64,000 nt of DNA. Origin: Burkholderia sp. FERM BP-3421 (GTDB lineage Bacteria > Pseudomonadota > Gammaproteobacteria > Burkholderiales > Burkholderiaceae). The position numbers and the translations under genes were made by a program. Each line of letters starts with the position of its first letter. Within the stretch, counting starts at the first letter, position 1. The notes under the pieces are model-generated. The model worked only from the letters and a program-made list of their open reading frames with translations, ran no database searches and was not told the DNA's origin. The stretch spans positions 1,798,001 to 1,862,000 of the forward strand of contig NZ_CP117781.1 in assembly GCF_028657905.1 (NCBI RefSeq). The letters run 5' to 3'. Shown piece by piece: positions 41,526 through 51,298 of the stretch.

Positions 41526-43094
41526 ATGCCCCGCCTTCCCGCTTCACTCTTCCCGGTCGCGCCGCGCCGCCGCTTCATCTCGCGCGGCGCCGCGCTCGCG
41601 CTGTCGCCGCTCGTCGCCGCGCTTGCCGCCTGCGGCGGCGATGACTCGCCGGGCGGCGCCTCGCTGCTCGCGGCGTCCGACCCGAAACCCGACGCGCGAG
41701 CGCTCAGCCTGACCGGCCGCTCGATGACGATCAACGTCACCAGCTGGATCCCCGGGCTGACGCTTGCCTACGGCAACGCCGCGAGCCAGAGCGGCTCGGC
41801 TCCGCAGGCGTCCGCGTCGCGGATCTCGACCGGCCAGACCACGACGGTCAGCGCGTCGAGCAGCCTGAGCGACTGCACGGGCAGCTTCAGCCTGGCGGGC
41901 GGCGACGCCGGCTTCAACCTGTCCTACGTGCACCCGTTCGGCGCGCAGGCGACCACGGTCGGCGTCGCGCCGTCGGCAGGCTATGTGGCCGGCGCGAACG
42001 CAGCCACCTTCCCGGGGCATGACGCGGTCGCGAACCTGAACCTGTATCGCGGCGTCGCCACCGCCAACGGCGCCTACGTCGCCCCCCTCGCGCTGCTCGA
42101 CACGCCGCCGCGCAACAACTGTCAGGACTTCGCGAACAGCCTGTTCGGCGCGAGCCTGCGCGGCGCGGCCGCGATCCAGGCCGCCTATCAGGACACCGGG
42201 CCGCTCGGCTACATCCCGCCGGCGGATTTCACGGGCGGCCAGTTGGCGGGCTTCGTCGCTCAATGGACGCAGCGCTGGCTCGGCGGGGCGGCCGGTTCGG
42301 CCCTGCCGCCCGCCGACGCGCAACTGATCGATCTGCTGAAGCACTACGTGGCGGGCGCATCCGCGAACGGCGCGCTGACGATGTGGGTGCCGCAGCTCAC
42401 CTGGCAGCCGGGCAGCGCGCCGGCCGTGTTCAACCTGAGCGGGTATCGCGGCTTCGCGTTCACCGACGCGGCGGGCAACTGGAATGCGGCGAGCGTCAAT
42501 GCCTGCCTGACGCTGCTCGCGGCGGGGTCTCATTTCGTGGCGATCAGCGCGGCGAGCGACCTGCCCCCGGGCGTGTCGATGCAGGCGTTCGACAGCTACA
42601 TCGGCGCGAGCGGGCTCGCGACCTCGGTCGACATCGGCAATTCGCACTACGCGTCGCTCGTCAACACGACGGGACGCTACTACCTGAGCGTCGGCGGCGA
42701 CTTCGCGCCGGAGCAATGCGGGCTGATCCTGTCGTTCCTGTACGGCCGCACCGTCAACAATCTGCTGGCCGGCGCGGGGGCGTACAACACCTTCATCCAG
42801 CTCGAAGGCTGGCCGGCGGGCGGCGATCGCCACAATGCCGACTACGCGACTTACCAGCAGACGTTGTGGAACATCTCGACCTACGGCGCTTCCGCGTACA
42901 GCGAGAAGCGCGCGACCTCGATCTTCCTCGCGCCGCCGGGCTGGACGCCGCAGGTGTACCAGACGACCCGGATGATGCCGTACGTCGGCGCGTATGCGCA
43001 GTCGAACGGTGCGCCCCAGGGCTGGCTCAACACGGGGCTGGTGACGATTCCGGCCGGCGCGCCGCCGCTGCCCGCACGCTACGTGCAAAGCTGA
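41526..43094 (+). CDS. Exported lipoprotein of unknown function
   Basis: 522 residues. The N-terminus combines a twin-arginine-like stretch (PRRRFISRGAALALS) with a lipobox (ALAACGG), so an exported lipoprotein, possibly via Tat. The mature part is Ala/Gly/Ser-rich with many aromatic motifs (NVTSWIPGLTLAYGNA, QDFANSLFGASLRGAAA, WTQRWLGG, FIQLEGWPAGGDRHNADY). I recognise no enzyme domain. A 14-bp palindrome shared with the sugar ABC operon lies 47 bp upstream, so a role in capture or breakdown of that sugar source is a fair guess. It converges with the S15 hydrolase gene. Confidence 0.8.
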   Translation: MPRLPASLFPVAPRRRFISRGAALALSPLVAALAACGGDDSPGGASLLAASDPKPDARALSLTGRSMTINVTSWIPGLTLAYGNAASQSGSAPQASASRISTGQTTTVSASSSLSDCTGSFSLAGGDAGFNLSYVHPFGAQATTVGVAPSAGYVAGANAATFPGHDAVANLNLYRGVATANGAYVAPLALLDTPPRNNCQDFANSLFGASLRGAAAIQAAYQDTGPLGYIPPADFTGGQLAGFVAQWTQRWLGGAAGSALPPADAQLIDLLKHYVAGASANGALTMWVPQLTWQPGSAPAVFNLSGYRGFAFTDAAGNWNAASVNACLTLLAAGSHFVAISAASDLPPGVSMQAFDSYIGASGLATSVDIGNSHYASLVNTTGRYYLSVGGDFAPEQCGLILSFLYGRTVNNLLAGAGAYNTFIQLEGWPAGGDRHNADYATYQQTLWNISTYGASAYSEKRATSIFLAPPGWTPQVYQTTRMMPYVGAYAQSNGAPQGWLNTGLVTIPAGAPPLPARYVQS

Positions 43095-43137
43095 GGCGGC
43101 GCGCGGCCGTGACGGCGAGGTCCTTACAGTGAGCCCG

Positions 43138-44856
43138 TCACGACTTGACGGGCAGCACCAGCGTGGCCTGCCGGGTCGGATCGAACTGGAAGGTCACGCC
43201 GAACCGTTCGCCCGGGTTGACGGGCGGCTGGTACAGGCTGTCGTAGGTATCGAGCACGACGCCGATGTGGTGGCCCGCCGGCACGTCATACGCGGTCGCG
43301 GAGAATTCGATCGGAAAATCGATCGTCGCGCCGGGCGTGGCCCAGTGCACGGTGCGCGCGCCGTGCGTGATCAGCTTGCCGATGCCGAGCGCATCGACAT
43401 CGTAGAGGTAGGCCACCACCTGCGCGCGGGCCTGCGACGGCGCGACGCGCAGGTTCAACTGCGCCACCCCGCGCAGTTGCATCGGCGCGGCGAGCGGCGC
43501 GCCTTCGTAGCGCACGCCGGTCGCGAGCGCGACGCTCGGCAACGCGTTGATCACCGGCGCGCCGAGGCCCTCGCCGAAGGTCGACAGGATCGGAATCGGC
43601 CCGCTCGTCGCGGTGGTGTCCGAGAAATTCTGGATCAGGTCGCCGCCCGCCACCGTGTTCGGCGTCGCCTGCAACGCGCCGTTGGTGCCCTTCCAGCACA
43701 AGCAGCCCAGCTCCCAGCGCAATCCGCCGCGCGGGCCGACGTACAGCGTCTGCGCACGGACGTTGCTGGCCGGCCAGGTGTCGAAGGTGTCGCGCGTCGT
43801 GCTGAACTTGATCTGCATCGACACCTGCGGGCCGGTGTCGACGCCGTTCTGCTGTCCTTTCAGGAAGCGGTCGAACCAGCGGTGCGCCTCGTCGTACGGG
43901 AAGTTCGGCAAGCCGAGCAGCGCGCCGGGAATCTCCGCCTGCGCGTGGATGCCGGGATTGATCAGCAGCTTCTTCGGGCCCATCAGCTTCGAGAACAGGC
44001 GCATCGACGAGTTCGGCGTGAACATGTCGTCCTCGAAGTTCTTGCTGAGGAACACGGGGGCGTTGCGCTTGTTGATCGCGTCGATGTAGCTCGCCGGCGA
44101 GCGAACGCGCGCCCACGCGACGATCTCGTCGACCTTCGCCTGCGGCGTGTTCGGATCGAGCAGCGCCTTGATGTACTGGTCGACGATCGGATCGAGCCGG
44201 CCCGTCACCTTGCCCGACAGGAACAGCACCGCCGACCAGGTCGCGTTCGGCGACTGCGCCGGATACAGCTGGTCGACCAGATCGCCCCAGCCGGACAGCG
44301 CGGCGGCGGTCTTGAGCCGCGGGTCCTGGGCCAGCGCGAGCAGCGACAGGCCCGCGCCGTATGAAATCCCGCTGACCGCGAGCCGGTCGGGGTCGGCGCC
44401 CGTGTTCGCGAGCGCCCAGTCGACCGCGGTCGACACGTCGCGGACGTCCTGCGGCCCCGCCACCTGCACCGTTCCGCCCGACAGGTAGAAGCCGCGCGGC
44501 GTATAGCTGAGCACCACGTAGCCGTCCTGGGCGAGCTTCTGCTGCTGGCCCAGGTACTCGAAGAAGTCGGAGGCGGCCCAGCTCGAGATCATGACGATCG
44601 TCGGGAACGTCTGGTCCGGGCGCGACTGCTTCGGCAGCGATACGTTGGCGGTCAGGCGCGTGCCGTCGGATGCGGTGATCGTCAGGTTGTTGACCCAGCA
44701 GGTGCCGTCGCGCGGCGAAATGACCCCGGGAAACTGGAATGGCGTCGTATACGCGGCTGCCTCGAGCGGCGTGGCCGGGCGGCAGGACACGGCGGCCTGC
44801 GACAACGACGCGGTCAAGGCCAGCCCAAGGCCGGCCATCATGCGGATGATCTTCAC
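43138..44856 (-). CDS. Secreted alpha/beta hydrolase, CocE/S15 (X-Pro dipeptidyl-peptidase) family
   Basis: 572 residues from a GTG start with GGAGGGGAC directly upstream; an ATG at 44841 is possible. Signal peptide (MMAGLGLALTASLSQA). The alpha/beta hydrolase part has the nucleophile Ser in VSGISYGAGLSLLAL, an Asp in PRGFYLSG/LDP regions and His near GIHAQAEIP. The C-terminal third is the jelly-roll X-Pro_DPP_C domain (VVAYLYDVDALG, PAGHHIGVVLDTYD). The family includes peptidases and esterases; substrate unknown. A hairpin at 43133-43153 overlaps the stop codon. Confidence 0.85.
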   Translation of the reverse strand: MKIIRMMAGLGLALTASLSQAAVSCRPATPLEAAAYTTPFQFPGVISPRDGTCWVNNLTITASDGTRLTANVSLPKQSRPDQTFPTIVMISSWAASDFFEYLGQQQKLAQDGYVVLSYTPRGFYLSGGTVQVAGPQDVRDVSTAVDWALANTGADPDRLAVSGISYGAGLSLLALAQDPRLKTAAALSGWGDLVDQLYPAQSPNATWSAVLFLSGKVTGRLDPIVDQYIKALLDPNTPQAKVDEIVAWARVRSPASYIDAINKRNAPVFLSKNFEDDMFTPNSSMRLFSKLMGPKKLLINPGIHAQAEIPGALLGLPNFPYDEAHRWFDRFLKGQQNGVDTGPQVSMQIKFSTTRDTFDTWPASNVRAQTLYVGPRGGLRWELGCLCWKGTNGALQATPNTVAGGDLIQNFSDTTATSGPIPILSTFGEGLGAPVINALPSVALATGVRYEGAPLAAPMQLRGVAQLNLRVAPSQARAQVVAYLYDVDALGIGKLITHGARTVHWATPGATIDFPIEFSATAYDVPAGHHIGVVLDTYDSLYQPPVNPGERFGVTFQFDPTRQATLVLPVKS

Positions 44857-45190
44857 GTCCCCTCCGGTATTTGTCTCGTTGAGTTGTTTCGTTGAACTCA
44901 CGGTCTCGATCGCCTCGGGCGACGCGCCGTTCGCCGGATTGAGCCATCGGGAACCGGGTCGGTCAAGGCGAACTGTAAGCTCGCGCACCGTGCGCCGAGG
45001 GTCTTGTCCGGGACGTGTGTTTGAGACGCAGGATGGGAAGCCCGGCGCGCGAGCCAATGCGCGCGATCGTTGCGCTGTCAGCCGTTTGAAACAATAAAGT
45101 GAGTAAACCTTCGAAATGTTGCGCTTGCCCGCTGCGCTTTGCGACGCGATCGGGAGAATCGGTGCGCGGGCGGGCTCGGCCGCCCTGCCC
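44857..45190. other. Intergenic region upstream of the S15 hydrolase
   Basis: About 330 bp holding the hydrolase promoter and the end of the PAP2 gene's downstream region. No gene, clear operator or terminator seen. Confidence 0.45.
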
Positions 45191-46099
45191 TCAGCGCGCG
45201 ATACGGGTGAACAGGCGCGAGCGGGCCGCGGCGATCGCGAGCGCCGCCGTCGCCCCGCCCGCCAGCACATCGACCAGGTAGTGACCGCCGTGGATGGGCG
45301 TGGCCGCGATCATGAGCGCGTCGAGCGCGACGAACCAGGAAAACGGCCGCGTGCCGCGCAGCGCGTAGGCGAGCGCGACGGCGATCACCGTATGGAACGA
45401 CGGGAAGGCGTAGAGGCCCTGCGCGTGCAGCAGGCTGAACGATTTCAGCAGGCCCGCGCGCAGCGGCTCGAAATCCGCCCACAGCGCGAGATTCGCGTGC
45501 ACCTCGGCCGCGTGGAGCTTGGCCGCGCCGGCCGCCGGGGCGAAGCCCGCGACGACCGTGGTGACAACGAATGCGAGCACGACCACGTTGAAGAACTCGA
45601 TCACCCGCGCACGCCGGTTGGCCAGATTGCCATAGAGAATCACGAACGCCATCTGCGGCAGCGCGCTGTCATAGGCGACGCCGAGCAGCGCGTCGAGCGC
45701 GGGCCGCGCATGCAGCCAGCGATACAGCGCCGGCCAGTCGAAGCCGAGCCAGCGGTCCCAGCGCGCGAGCCGGGCGTCGACGAGCGGCGCGCCGGTGCTC
45801 ACCACCAGGTAGCTGAACAACGCGGCGGCATGGCTGAACAGCATGAACTGCGCGGTATCGACGCACAGCGCGCGCAGGCGGGGATCGCGCCGGTAACGCA
45901 CGGCGATGAGCGGCGCGAGCGGCCCCGCGCACATCGCGAGGCCCAGCAGCAGTTCGCGCGGTGCGATCGTCCAGCGCGCGGCGAGGCACCACGCCAGATC
46001 GAGACACAGGAACGCAAGCGCGGCGGGCAACAGCAACCGGCGCGGCATGCGATCCGCTCGCGCGGCGAACTTGGGGAAACGGACGGATTCGGTGGCCAT
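45191..46099 (-). CDS. Membrane PAP2-type phosphatase
   Basis: About 302 residues, with 7-8 hydrophobic segments. The C-terminal half has two of the PAP2 motifs: YAFPSFHTVIAVALAYAL (S-H motif) and HGGHYLVDVLAGG (catalytic His-Asp). The first KxxxxxxRP motif is not obvious. Family members dephosphorylate lipid phosphates or act as inositol-phosphorylceramide-synthase-like enzymes (the FPSFH/HYxxD pattern is shared). The ATG at 46099 has a weak ribosome site. Substrate unknown. Confidence 0.75.
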   Translation of the reverse strand: MATESVRFPKFAARADRMPRRLLLPAALAFLCLDLAWCLAARWTIAPRELLLGLAMCAGPLAPLIAVRYRRDPRLRALCVDTAQFMLFSHAAALFSYLVVSTGAPLVDARLARWDRWLGFDWPALYRWLHARPALDALLGVAYDSALPQMAFVILYGNLANRRARVIEFFNVVVLAFVVTTVVAGFAPAAGAAKLHAAEVHANLALWADFEPLRAGLLKSFSLLHAQGLYAFPSFHTVIAVALAYALRGTRPFSWFVALDALMIAATPIHGGHYLVDVLAGGATAALAIAAARSRLFTRIAR

Positions 46100-46268
46100 G
46101 AGTTCCCGGGAAACGGTGAACCTGGCCGGCGGGCGCGCCTGTGCCGCAAGGCGCGCGATCGGACCGGTCACGCCGGCCGCCGGCAGGATCGGGCGAGGTC
46201 GGTGCCCGATGATCCTGCCGCGGCGGCGGAACCGCAAGAGGCGCGCGCGGGCCGCCGCGCGCCGGGGC

Positions 46269-47810
46269 TTACTTGTTGGCCAACGCGCCGGCGCTGTTCT
46301 GGCCGCCGAACAACGCCGTCAGGTAGTCGCCGTTGGTCTTCATCTTCGCCATCAGCGCGTCGAGCGCCGTGAACTGCGACTTGTACTGCGTGGTCAGCTG
46401 CGAGGTGTAAAGCTCCAACTGTTTCCCGCGCTGCGACAGGCTCTTCATGTCCGTGTCGATCGCGCTGAGACGGACCGCGATCGTACCCTTGTCGGTCAAC
46501 TTGGTGCCGTCGTCGCGGATATGCAGATTGATCTGGTTGCTCATCTGCTTGCCGAGGCCGTCGGTTTCGTTGAACACCCGGGCCACGACCGCGGGCTTGT
46601 TCTGCAGCGCGGCCTTCAACGCGGCGTTGTCGACCACCAGCGAACCGTCCGGCAGGTTCGAGCCCAGCGGCGCGAACTTCACGCCGATTTCCGCGAAACC
46701 AGCCTTGGCCGTGCCGTTGTCAACGCCCCCCGCCATGATCTTGCCGAGCGAGTTGCGGATCGCGTTGAGCGTCTGATCACCGAGCAGGATGCCGCCCTGC
46801 TGGCCCTTCGCCGCGGTTTTGTCGAAGGTCGAGAACGCCGCCGCCGTCTTCATCACGGAGTTGTACTGGGCGACGAAATCGGTGACCACCTTTGCCTGCG
46901 CATCGATGTCGGGCGAGATCGTCAGCGTCTGGGTCGAGCCGAGCGCCTCCTGCGTGACGTTCAGCGTCACGCCGGCGATCACGTCCTTCATCGCGTTGTC
47001 GGCGTGGCGCGCCGTGATGCCGCCGACCGAGACGATCGCATCCTGGGCCGCCGCGTCCTTGCTCTGGGTCCAGGTGTGAGCCCCGTCCATCACCTTCGAC
47101 GGGCCGCCCTTCGGATCGACCACCGACTGCACCGCGAACTTCGACAGGCCGCCGTCGTCCTTGACGTTGCTGACGTCGATGTTGATGACGTTCGCGCTGC
47201 CCGAGGCGACCGTGCGCAGCACCAGGTGCGCGCCGTCAGTGCCGTTGACGATCGTGGCCGTCACGCCCGGGTTCTTCTGCGAGGCGTTGATGGCGGCGGC
47301 GATGCCGGCCGGGGTGTTGTTCTCCGGGGTGACGTCGAGCTGCATCGACTTGTCGCCGACCTTGAGCGTCATCGTGCCGGTGCCGAGCTTCTGCTTCGGA
47401 TCGAACGCGCTCGACACGAGCGTCTGGGAATTCGCGACCTGCTTGACTTCCACCTGGTAGCTGCCGGCCGTCGCGCCCTTCTCGGTGGTGGCCGTCAGGC
47501 CCTTGCCCGATGCGTTGACCGCGAATTTCTGCTGCAGCGTGCCGTCGGACAGCGAGGTCAGCGCCGTCTGCAGCGACGTCAGTTCGTTGCGCAGGCGGCC
47601 GAACGCGGCGGACAAATCGTTGTTCCGGGTGGTGGCGGCACTGATCGCCACGTTCAGGCCGGCCGTCTTGCCCTTGACCAGCACGGCGACCAGCCCATCG
47701 ACGTCCAGATTGCTCTTGCCCGTGGCGCCGTTGATGATCGACTGCGCCGCGTCCTGCAGCGCAGAGTTGGAATTGATTGCCGTGTTGTTGGTTAAGCTGT
47801 CGATCGCCAT
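46269..47810 (-). CDS. fliD: Flagellar filament cap FliD (hook-associated protein 2), stand-alone
   Basis: 513 residues. FliD_N at the start (DVDGLVAVLVKGKTAGLNVA, SYQVEVKQVANSQTLVSS), the hook-IN region (AGVTLNVTQEALGSTQTLTI) and FliD_C with the usual end coiled coil (LSAIDTDMKSLSQRGKQLEL, QYKSQFTALDALMAKM). FliD caps the growing flagellum and assists flagellin folding. Unusually, no fliC, fliS or other flagellar gene is adjacent. A sigma-28-like promoter is visible upstream. It may be a second, alternative cap. Confidence 0.9.
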   Translation of the reverse strand: MAIDSLTNNTAINSNSALQDAAQSIINGATGKSNLDVDGLVAVLVKGKTAGLNVAISAATTRNNDLSAAFGRLRNELTSLQTALTSLSDGTLQQKFAVNASGKGLTATTEKGATAGSYQVEVKQVANSQTLVSSAFDPKQKLGTGTMTLKVGDKSMQLDVTPENNTPAGIAAAINASQKNPGVTATIVNGTDGAHLVLRTVASGSANVINIDVSNVKDDGGLSKFAVQSVVDPKGGPSKVMDGAHTWTQSKDAAAQDAIVSVGGITARHADNAMKDVIAGVTLNVTQEALGSTQTLTISPDIDAQAKVVTDFVAQYNSVMKTAAAFSTFDKTAAKGQQGGILLGDQTLNAIRNSLGKIMAGGVDNGTAKAGFAEIGVKFAPLGSNLPDGSLVVDNAALKAALQNKPAVVARVFNETDGLGKQMSNQINLHIRDDGTKLTDKGTIAVRLSAIDTDMKSLSQRGKQLELYTSQLTTQYKSQFTALDALMAKMKTNGDYLTALFGGQNSAGALANK

Positions 47811-47854
47811 GGACTACCCCCGCAAGTTGATTAATCTGACCATTACGACAGTAA

Positions 47855-47882
47855 TTTTCGGAAAGATTAACGTAATACTTTA
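47855..47882 (-). promoter_or_regulatory. Sigma-28 (FliA)-like promoter before fliD
   Basis: On the minus strand, TAAA (47882-47879), a 16-nt spacer, then TCCGAAAA (47862-47855). The flagellar consensus is TAAA-15-GCCGATAA; six of eight -10 bases match. It ends about 45 bp before the start codon. Confidence 0.5.
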
Positions 47883-48106
47883 GCCCTGGATGCGAAAATT
47901 TCTGCGTAATCGGCATCCTGCCCTCGTTTTACGCGACGCCGCGTTGATATTTGTCGCTGCAGGTTGCACATTTGGAAACAATCCTGCCTCCTCCGTCCCG
48001 GCCCCGGGCGGCCAGGGTCGAGGCGCGAAACCGCCGCGCCCCGACTTCTTTCCCGCCGCTTCGGGTCTTTTTCGCCGCTCAATGTTGCCGATCTCCCTGC
48101 ATCGGT

Positions 48107-49009
48107 TCATCCGCCGCCGTCGGCGGCCCGCCGATTGCGCTCGACCAGCGCACGCACGAGCGCCCAGTCCCGGTCGTCGCAGAAATCGAACAGCAGCGTG
48201 CCGCACGGGCCCGCGCACGCGGCCAACCGGGCCGCCAGCCGGGCATGGATGCCCACGCTGGCCGCGTCGCCGAGCGCGACCACCGACGGATTCGCCCCCA
48301 TGCCGGTGCCGCTACAAAAATTCACGACCCAGCGGCCGGCCTCGACGAGCCGCGCCGTGTCCGCCAGCAGCGCATCGATCGCGCGCCACTTGTAATCGAG
48401 CGAGGCGCGCACCGGCACCCGGTATTCGTCCTGGATCGAGAACGCCGCGCCGGGCGCGTCGATGGTGAAACTGGCGTTGTCGGGCCACGCCGACGCGTCG
48501 AGCCCGAGCGGCTGCCCGCTTGCGAAGCGGCGCAGCAGCACGATCGCGCCGCGCGCCGCGCCGAGCGTCGACGCCACCGGCTCCAGCCGCCAGCGCAGGC
48601 GCGCATGGCGCTGCCGGTAAGCCGCGAAGGTCTGCGCGAAGGTCCGCGTGCAGGCGCGCGGACCGCACTCGTCCTTCACCGACATCACGATGGCTTCGCC
48701 CGGATGCGCGGCGAGAAAGCGCGCGCAGTCGTCGAGCACGTCGTCGAACATCAGCCCGAGCGGGATGCCGCCATGATTGATATGGAACAGGTCCCGCTCA
48801 TGCCGGCAGCGGATGTCGAGCACCCGCACGCCGTGGCGCAGCTGCGCGTCGAGCGGGGCCGACTGGGTGCGGGCGAGCGCGTCGTCGACGGTATACGCAC
48901 AGGTGTCATGACTCCCGGCTAAGGTAAGCGCCTGGAGCGCCCGGCTGTCGTCGAGCGCCGCCATCCAGTCGGACAGCGGCAAGGAGGCATCGGTCTGGCA
49001 ATGGGTCAT
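48107..49009 (-). CDS. Phosphatidylinositol-specific phospholipase C-like protein
   Basis: 300 residues with the PI-PLC X fold: catalytic-type His34 in LTLAGSHDTCAY, VRVLDIRCRH with the Asp/Arg of the active site, and a second His in FHINHGGIPLG, then VMSVKDECGP. A late segment (VVNFCSGTGMGANPSVVA) matches bacterial PI-PLCs. No signal peptide is evident at ATG 49009, so export, if any, uses another route or start. These enzymes cleave inositol phospholipids and are often virulence-linked. Neighbours give no clear pathway. Confidence 0.85.
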   Translation of the reverse strand: MTHCQTDASLPLSDWMAALDDSRALQALTLAGSHDTCAYTVDDALARTQSAPLDAQLRHGVRVLDIRCRHERDLFHINHGGIPLGLMFDDVLDDCARFLAAHPGEAIVMSVKDECGPRACTRTFAQTFAAYRQRHARLRWRLEPVASTLGAARGAIVLLRRFASGQPLGLDASAWPDNASFTIDAPGAAFSIQDEYRVPVRASLDYKWRAIDALLADTARLVEAGRWVVNFCSGTGMGANPSVVALGDAASVGIHARLAARLAACAGPCGTLLFDFCDDRDWALVRALVERNRRAADGGG

Positions 49010-49178
49010 GGAAAATGGCCGGCGATGGCAAGGCGGACCGGCGCGCCGGCACGCGCCGTCCGGATGGATCAATCAATACTTCGCGGGTGCGGCCGCGCGG
49101 CGCGTGCCGCGCGGCCGTATCATGTGTCGCCGCCCGGGCGCCGCCGCTGCGCGCCGGGCCTCGCCCCTTCGATCGCGC

Positions 49179-50192
49179 ATGGCTGACAAACCGAACAAGC
49201 ACTGGGTCACCGCCTCCGACGTCGCGCTGCGCGCCGGCGTCTCCCGCTCCGCCGTCTCCCGCGCCTTCTCGCCGACCGCGAGCATCGCGCCCGAAACCCG
49301 CGAGCGCGTGATGCGCGCCGCGCGCGCGCTCGGCTACCAGGTCAACCTGATCGCGCGCGACATGATCACGCAGCGCAGCAGCATGGTCGGCGTCGTCACG
49401 GCCGGCTTCGAGAATCCGTTTCGCGCCAAGCTGCTCGCGGACATCCTCACCGCGCTCGGCCGCTATGCGCTGACGCCGCTCGTGATGAACGCCGAGGATC
49501 CGCGCCAGATCAAGCACTCGCTCGAAATGCTGCTCAGCTACCGGATCGCGGGCATCGTGATGACCTCGGCCTCGCCGCCGCTGCGGCTCGCGCGCCAGTA
49601 CCTCGACCACCAGATTCCGGTCGCGATGATCAACCGCGCGTCGAACCTGCCGGGCGCCGACGTGGTCGTCAGCGACAACGCGGCCGGCGCGGCGCACGCC
49701 GCCCGGCTGCTGACGCGCGCCGGGGCGCGCCGGCTCGCGTTCGTCGGACCGGTCGAGACCAGCTACAGCGCACTCGCGCGGCATGCCGAGTTCGCGCGCT
49801 TGGCGCCGGAGGGCGGCTTGCCGCCCGTCGCGCTGCTCGATACGCCCGCCGACACTTACGCATCGGGCGTCGCGGCCGCGCACCGGCTGGCCGCGCTCGA
49901 CCCGCGTCCCGACGGCGTGTTCTGCTCGTCGGACCTGCTCGCGCTCGGGCTGATCGATACGGCGCGCCACCATTACGGCCTGAGCGTGCCCGGCGACCTG
50001 TGCGTGATCGGCTTCGACGACATTCCGGCGGCCGGCTACGACACCTATCAATTGAGCACGATCCAGCAGGACACACACGGGCTCGCGAATCAGGCCGTCG
50101 ACATGCTCGCGGATCGCATCGATGCCTACAGCGGCGATTCCCGCACGCGCGTCGTGCCCGTCACGAGCGTGGTGCGCAAGACCTGCGGCTGA
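49179..50192 (+). CDS. LacI-family regulator of the sugar ABC operon
   Basis: 337 residues. LacI helix-turn-helix (TASDVALRAGVSRSAVSRAFS with hinge helix RVMRAARALGY) and a periplasmic-binding-protein-like sensor domain (VGVVTAGFENPFRAKLL, FCSSDLLALGLID, CVIGFDDIPAAGYDTYQLST). It is convergent with the ATPase gene, 17 bp apart, at the far end of the operon. The palindrome TGCACACGTGTGCA before the operon is a LacI-type site and its likely target. Confidence 0.92.
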   Translation: MADKPNKHWVTASDVALRAGVSRSAVSRAFSPTASIAPETRERVMRAARALGYQVNLIARDMITQRSSMVGVVTAGFENPFRAKLLADILTALGRYALTPLVMNAEDPRQIKHSLEMLLSYRIAGIVMTSASPPLRLARQYLDHQIPVAMINRASNLPGADVVVSDNAAGAAHAARLLTRAGARRLAFVGPVETSYSALARHAEFARLAPEGGLPPVALLDTPADTYASGVAAAHRLAALDPRPDGVFCSSDLLALGLIDTARHHYGLSVPGDLCVIGFDDIPAAGYDTYQLSTIQQDTHGLANQAVDMLADRIDAYSGDSRTRVVPVTSVVRKTCG

Positions 50193-50209
50193 GGCGCGCG
50201 GCGCGCCGC

Positions 50210-51298
50210 TCAATGGACGCGGCGCCCGGTTTCCCGGTCGAACAGATGCAGGTGGGCCGGCGGCAGATGGAGTTCGAGCGCGTCGCCCGGCGTCGCGCGC
50301 AGGCCATGCGGCAGCCGCACCGCGACGCTCGCGTCGCCCCACGCGCCGAACGCGAGCGTATCCGCGCCGAGCATCTCGACCAGTTCCACCGGCAGCGCCG
50401 CCCGCGCACAGCCCTCGGCACGGCCGAGCCCGAGATGCTCGGGACGTATGCCGAGCACGTAGCCCCGCCCGGGCCGAAGCCCGTCCACCCGCCGCCATGC
50501 CTCGGGCAGCGCGAGCGAGGGGCCGCCGTCGACCTCGAACGCCCCGCCGTCGGCCGCGAGCCGGCCCGGCAGCAGGTTCATCGGCGGCGCGCCCATGAAG
50601 CTCGCGACGAAGGTGCTGCCCGGGCGCGCATAGATCTGCTCGGGCGTGTCGATCTGCTCGACCCGCCCCTGGTTCAGCACGACGATGCGCTGCGCGAGCG
50701 TCATCGCCTCGACCTGGTCGTGGGTCACGTACAGCGTGGTGGTCGCGAGCCGCGCATGCAGCCGCCGCATTTCGACGCGCAGCTGCGCGCGCAGGCGGGC
50801 ATCGAGATTCGACAGCGGCTCGTCGAACAGGAACAGCGCCGGCTCGCGCACGATCGCGCGCCCCATCGCCACGCGCTGCCGCTGGCCGCCCGACAATTCG
50901 CCGGGCTTGCGCGCGAGCAGCGCGTCGAGCGCCAGCATCCGCGCCGTCTGCGCGACCCGCGTGCGGATCGCATCGGGCGCGACGCCGCGCATGCGCATCC
51001 CGAACGCGATGTTGTCCGCGACCGTCAGATGCGGATACAGCGCGTAGTTCTGGAACACCATCGCGACGTCGCGATCGCGCGCGTCGATGTCGTTGACCCG
51101 CCGCCCGCCGATGCGGATCTCGCCCGAGGTCACGCTGTCGAGGCCCGCCGTGAGCCGCAGCAGCGTGGATTTGCCGCAGCCGGACGGGCCGACCAGCACG
51201 ACGAATTCGCCGTCGGCGACGTCGAGGTCGATGTGCTGCAGCACCGGCTGCCGGAGCGCGCGGGTCTTGCGAACCGCGTTGAGCGTGAGTGTCGCCAC
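50210..51298 (-). CDS. Sugar ABC transporter ATPase (MalK/UgpC family)
   Basis: 362 residues from a GTG start at 51298. Walker A GPSGCGKST, Q-loop VFQNYALYPH, signature LSGGQRQRVAMGRAI, Walker B LFLFDEPLSNLD and the H-loop in YVTHDQVEAMTL. A C-terminal TOBE domain (GIRPEHLGLGRAEG) completes the MalK type. It energises the two permeases upstream. It is the last operon gene, separated from them by the porin. Confidence 0.93.
   Translation of the reverse strand: MATLTLNAVRKTRALRQPVLQHIDLDVADGEFVVLVGPSGCGKSTLLRLTAGLDSVTSGEIRIGGRRVNDIDARDRDVAMVFQNYALYPHLTVADNIAFGMRMRGVAPDAIRTRVAQTARMLALDALLARKPGELSGGQRQRVAMGRAIVREPALFLFDEPLSNLDARLRAQLRVEMRRLHARLATTTLYVTHDQVEAMTLAQRIVVLNQGRVEQIDTPEQIYARPGSTFVASFMGAPPMNLLPGRLAADGGAFEVDGGPSLALPEAWRRVDGLRPGRGYVLGIRPEHLGLGRAEGCARAALPVELVEMLGADTLAFGAWGDASVAVRLPHGLRATPGDALELHLPPAHLHLFDRETGRRVH

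Noticed and set aside
43133..43153. 8-bp hairpin at the junction of lipoprotein and S15 genes as a terminator
   Set aside because: Half of it is the coding end of the hydrolase and there is no T-run on either strand; kept only as a note.
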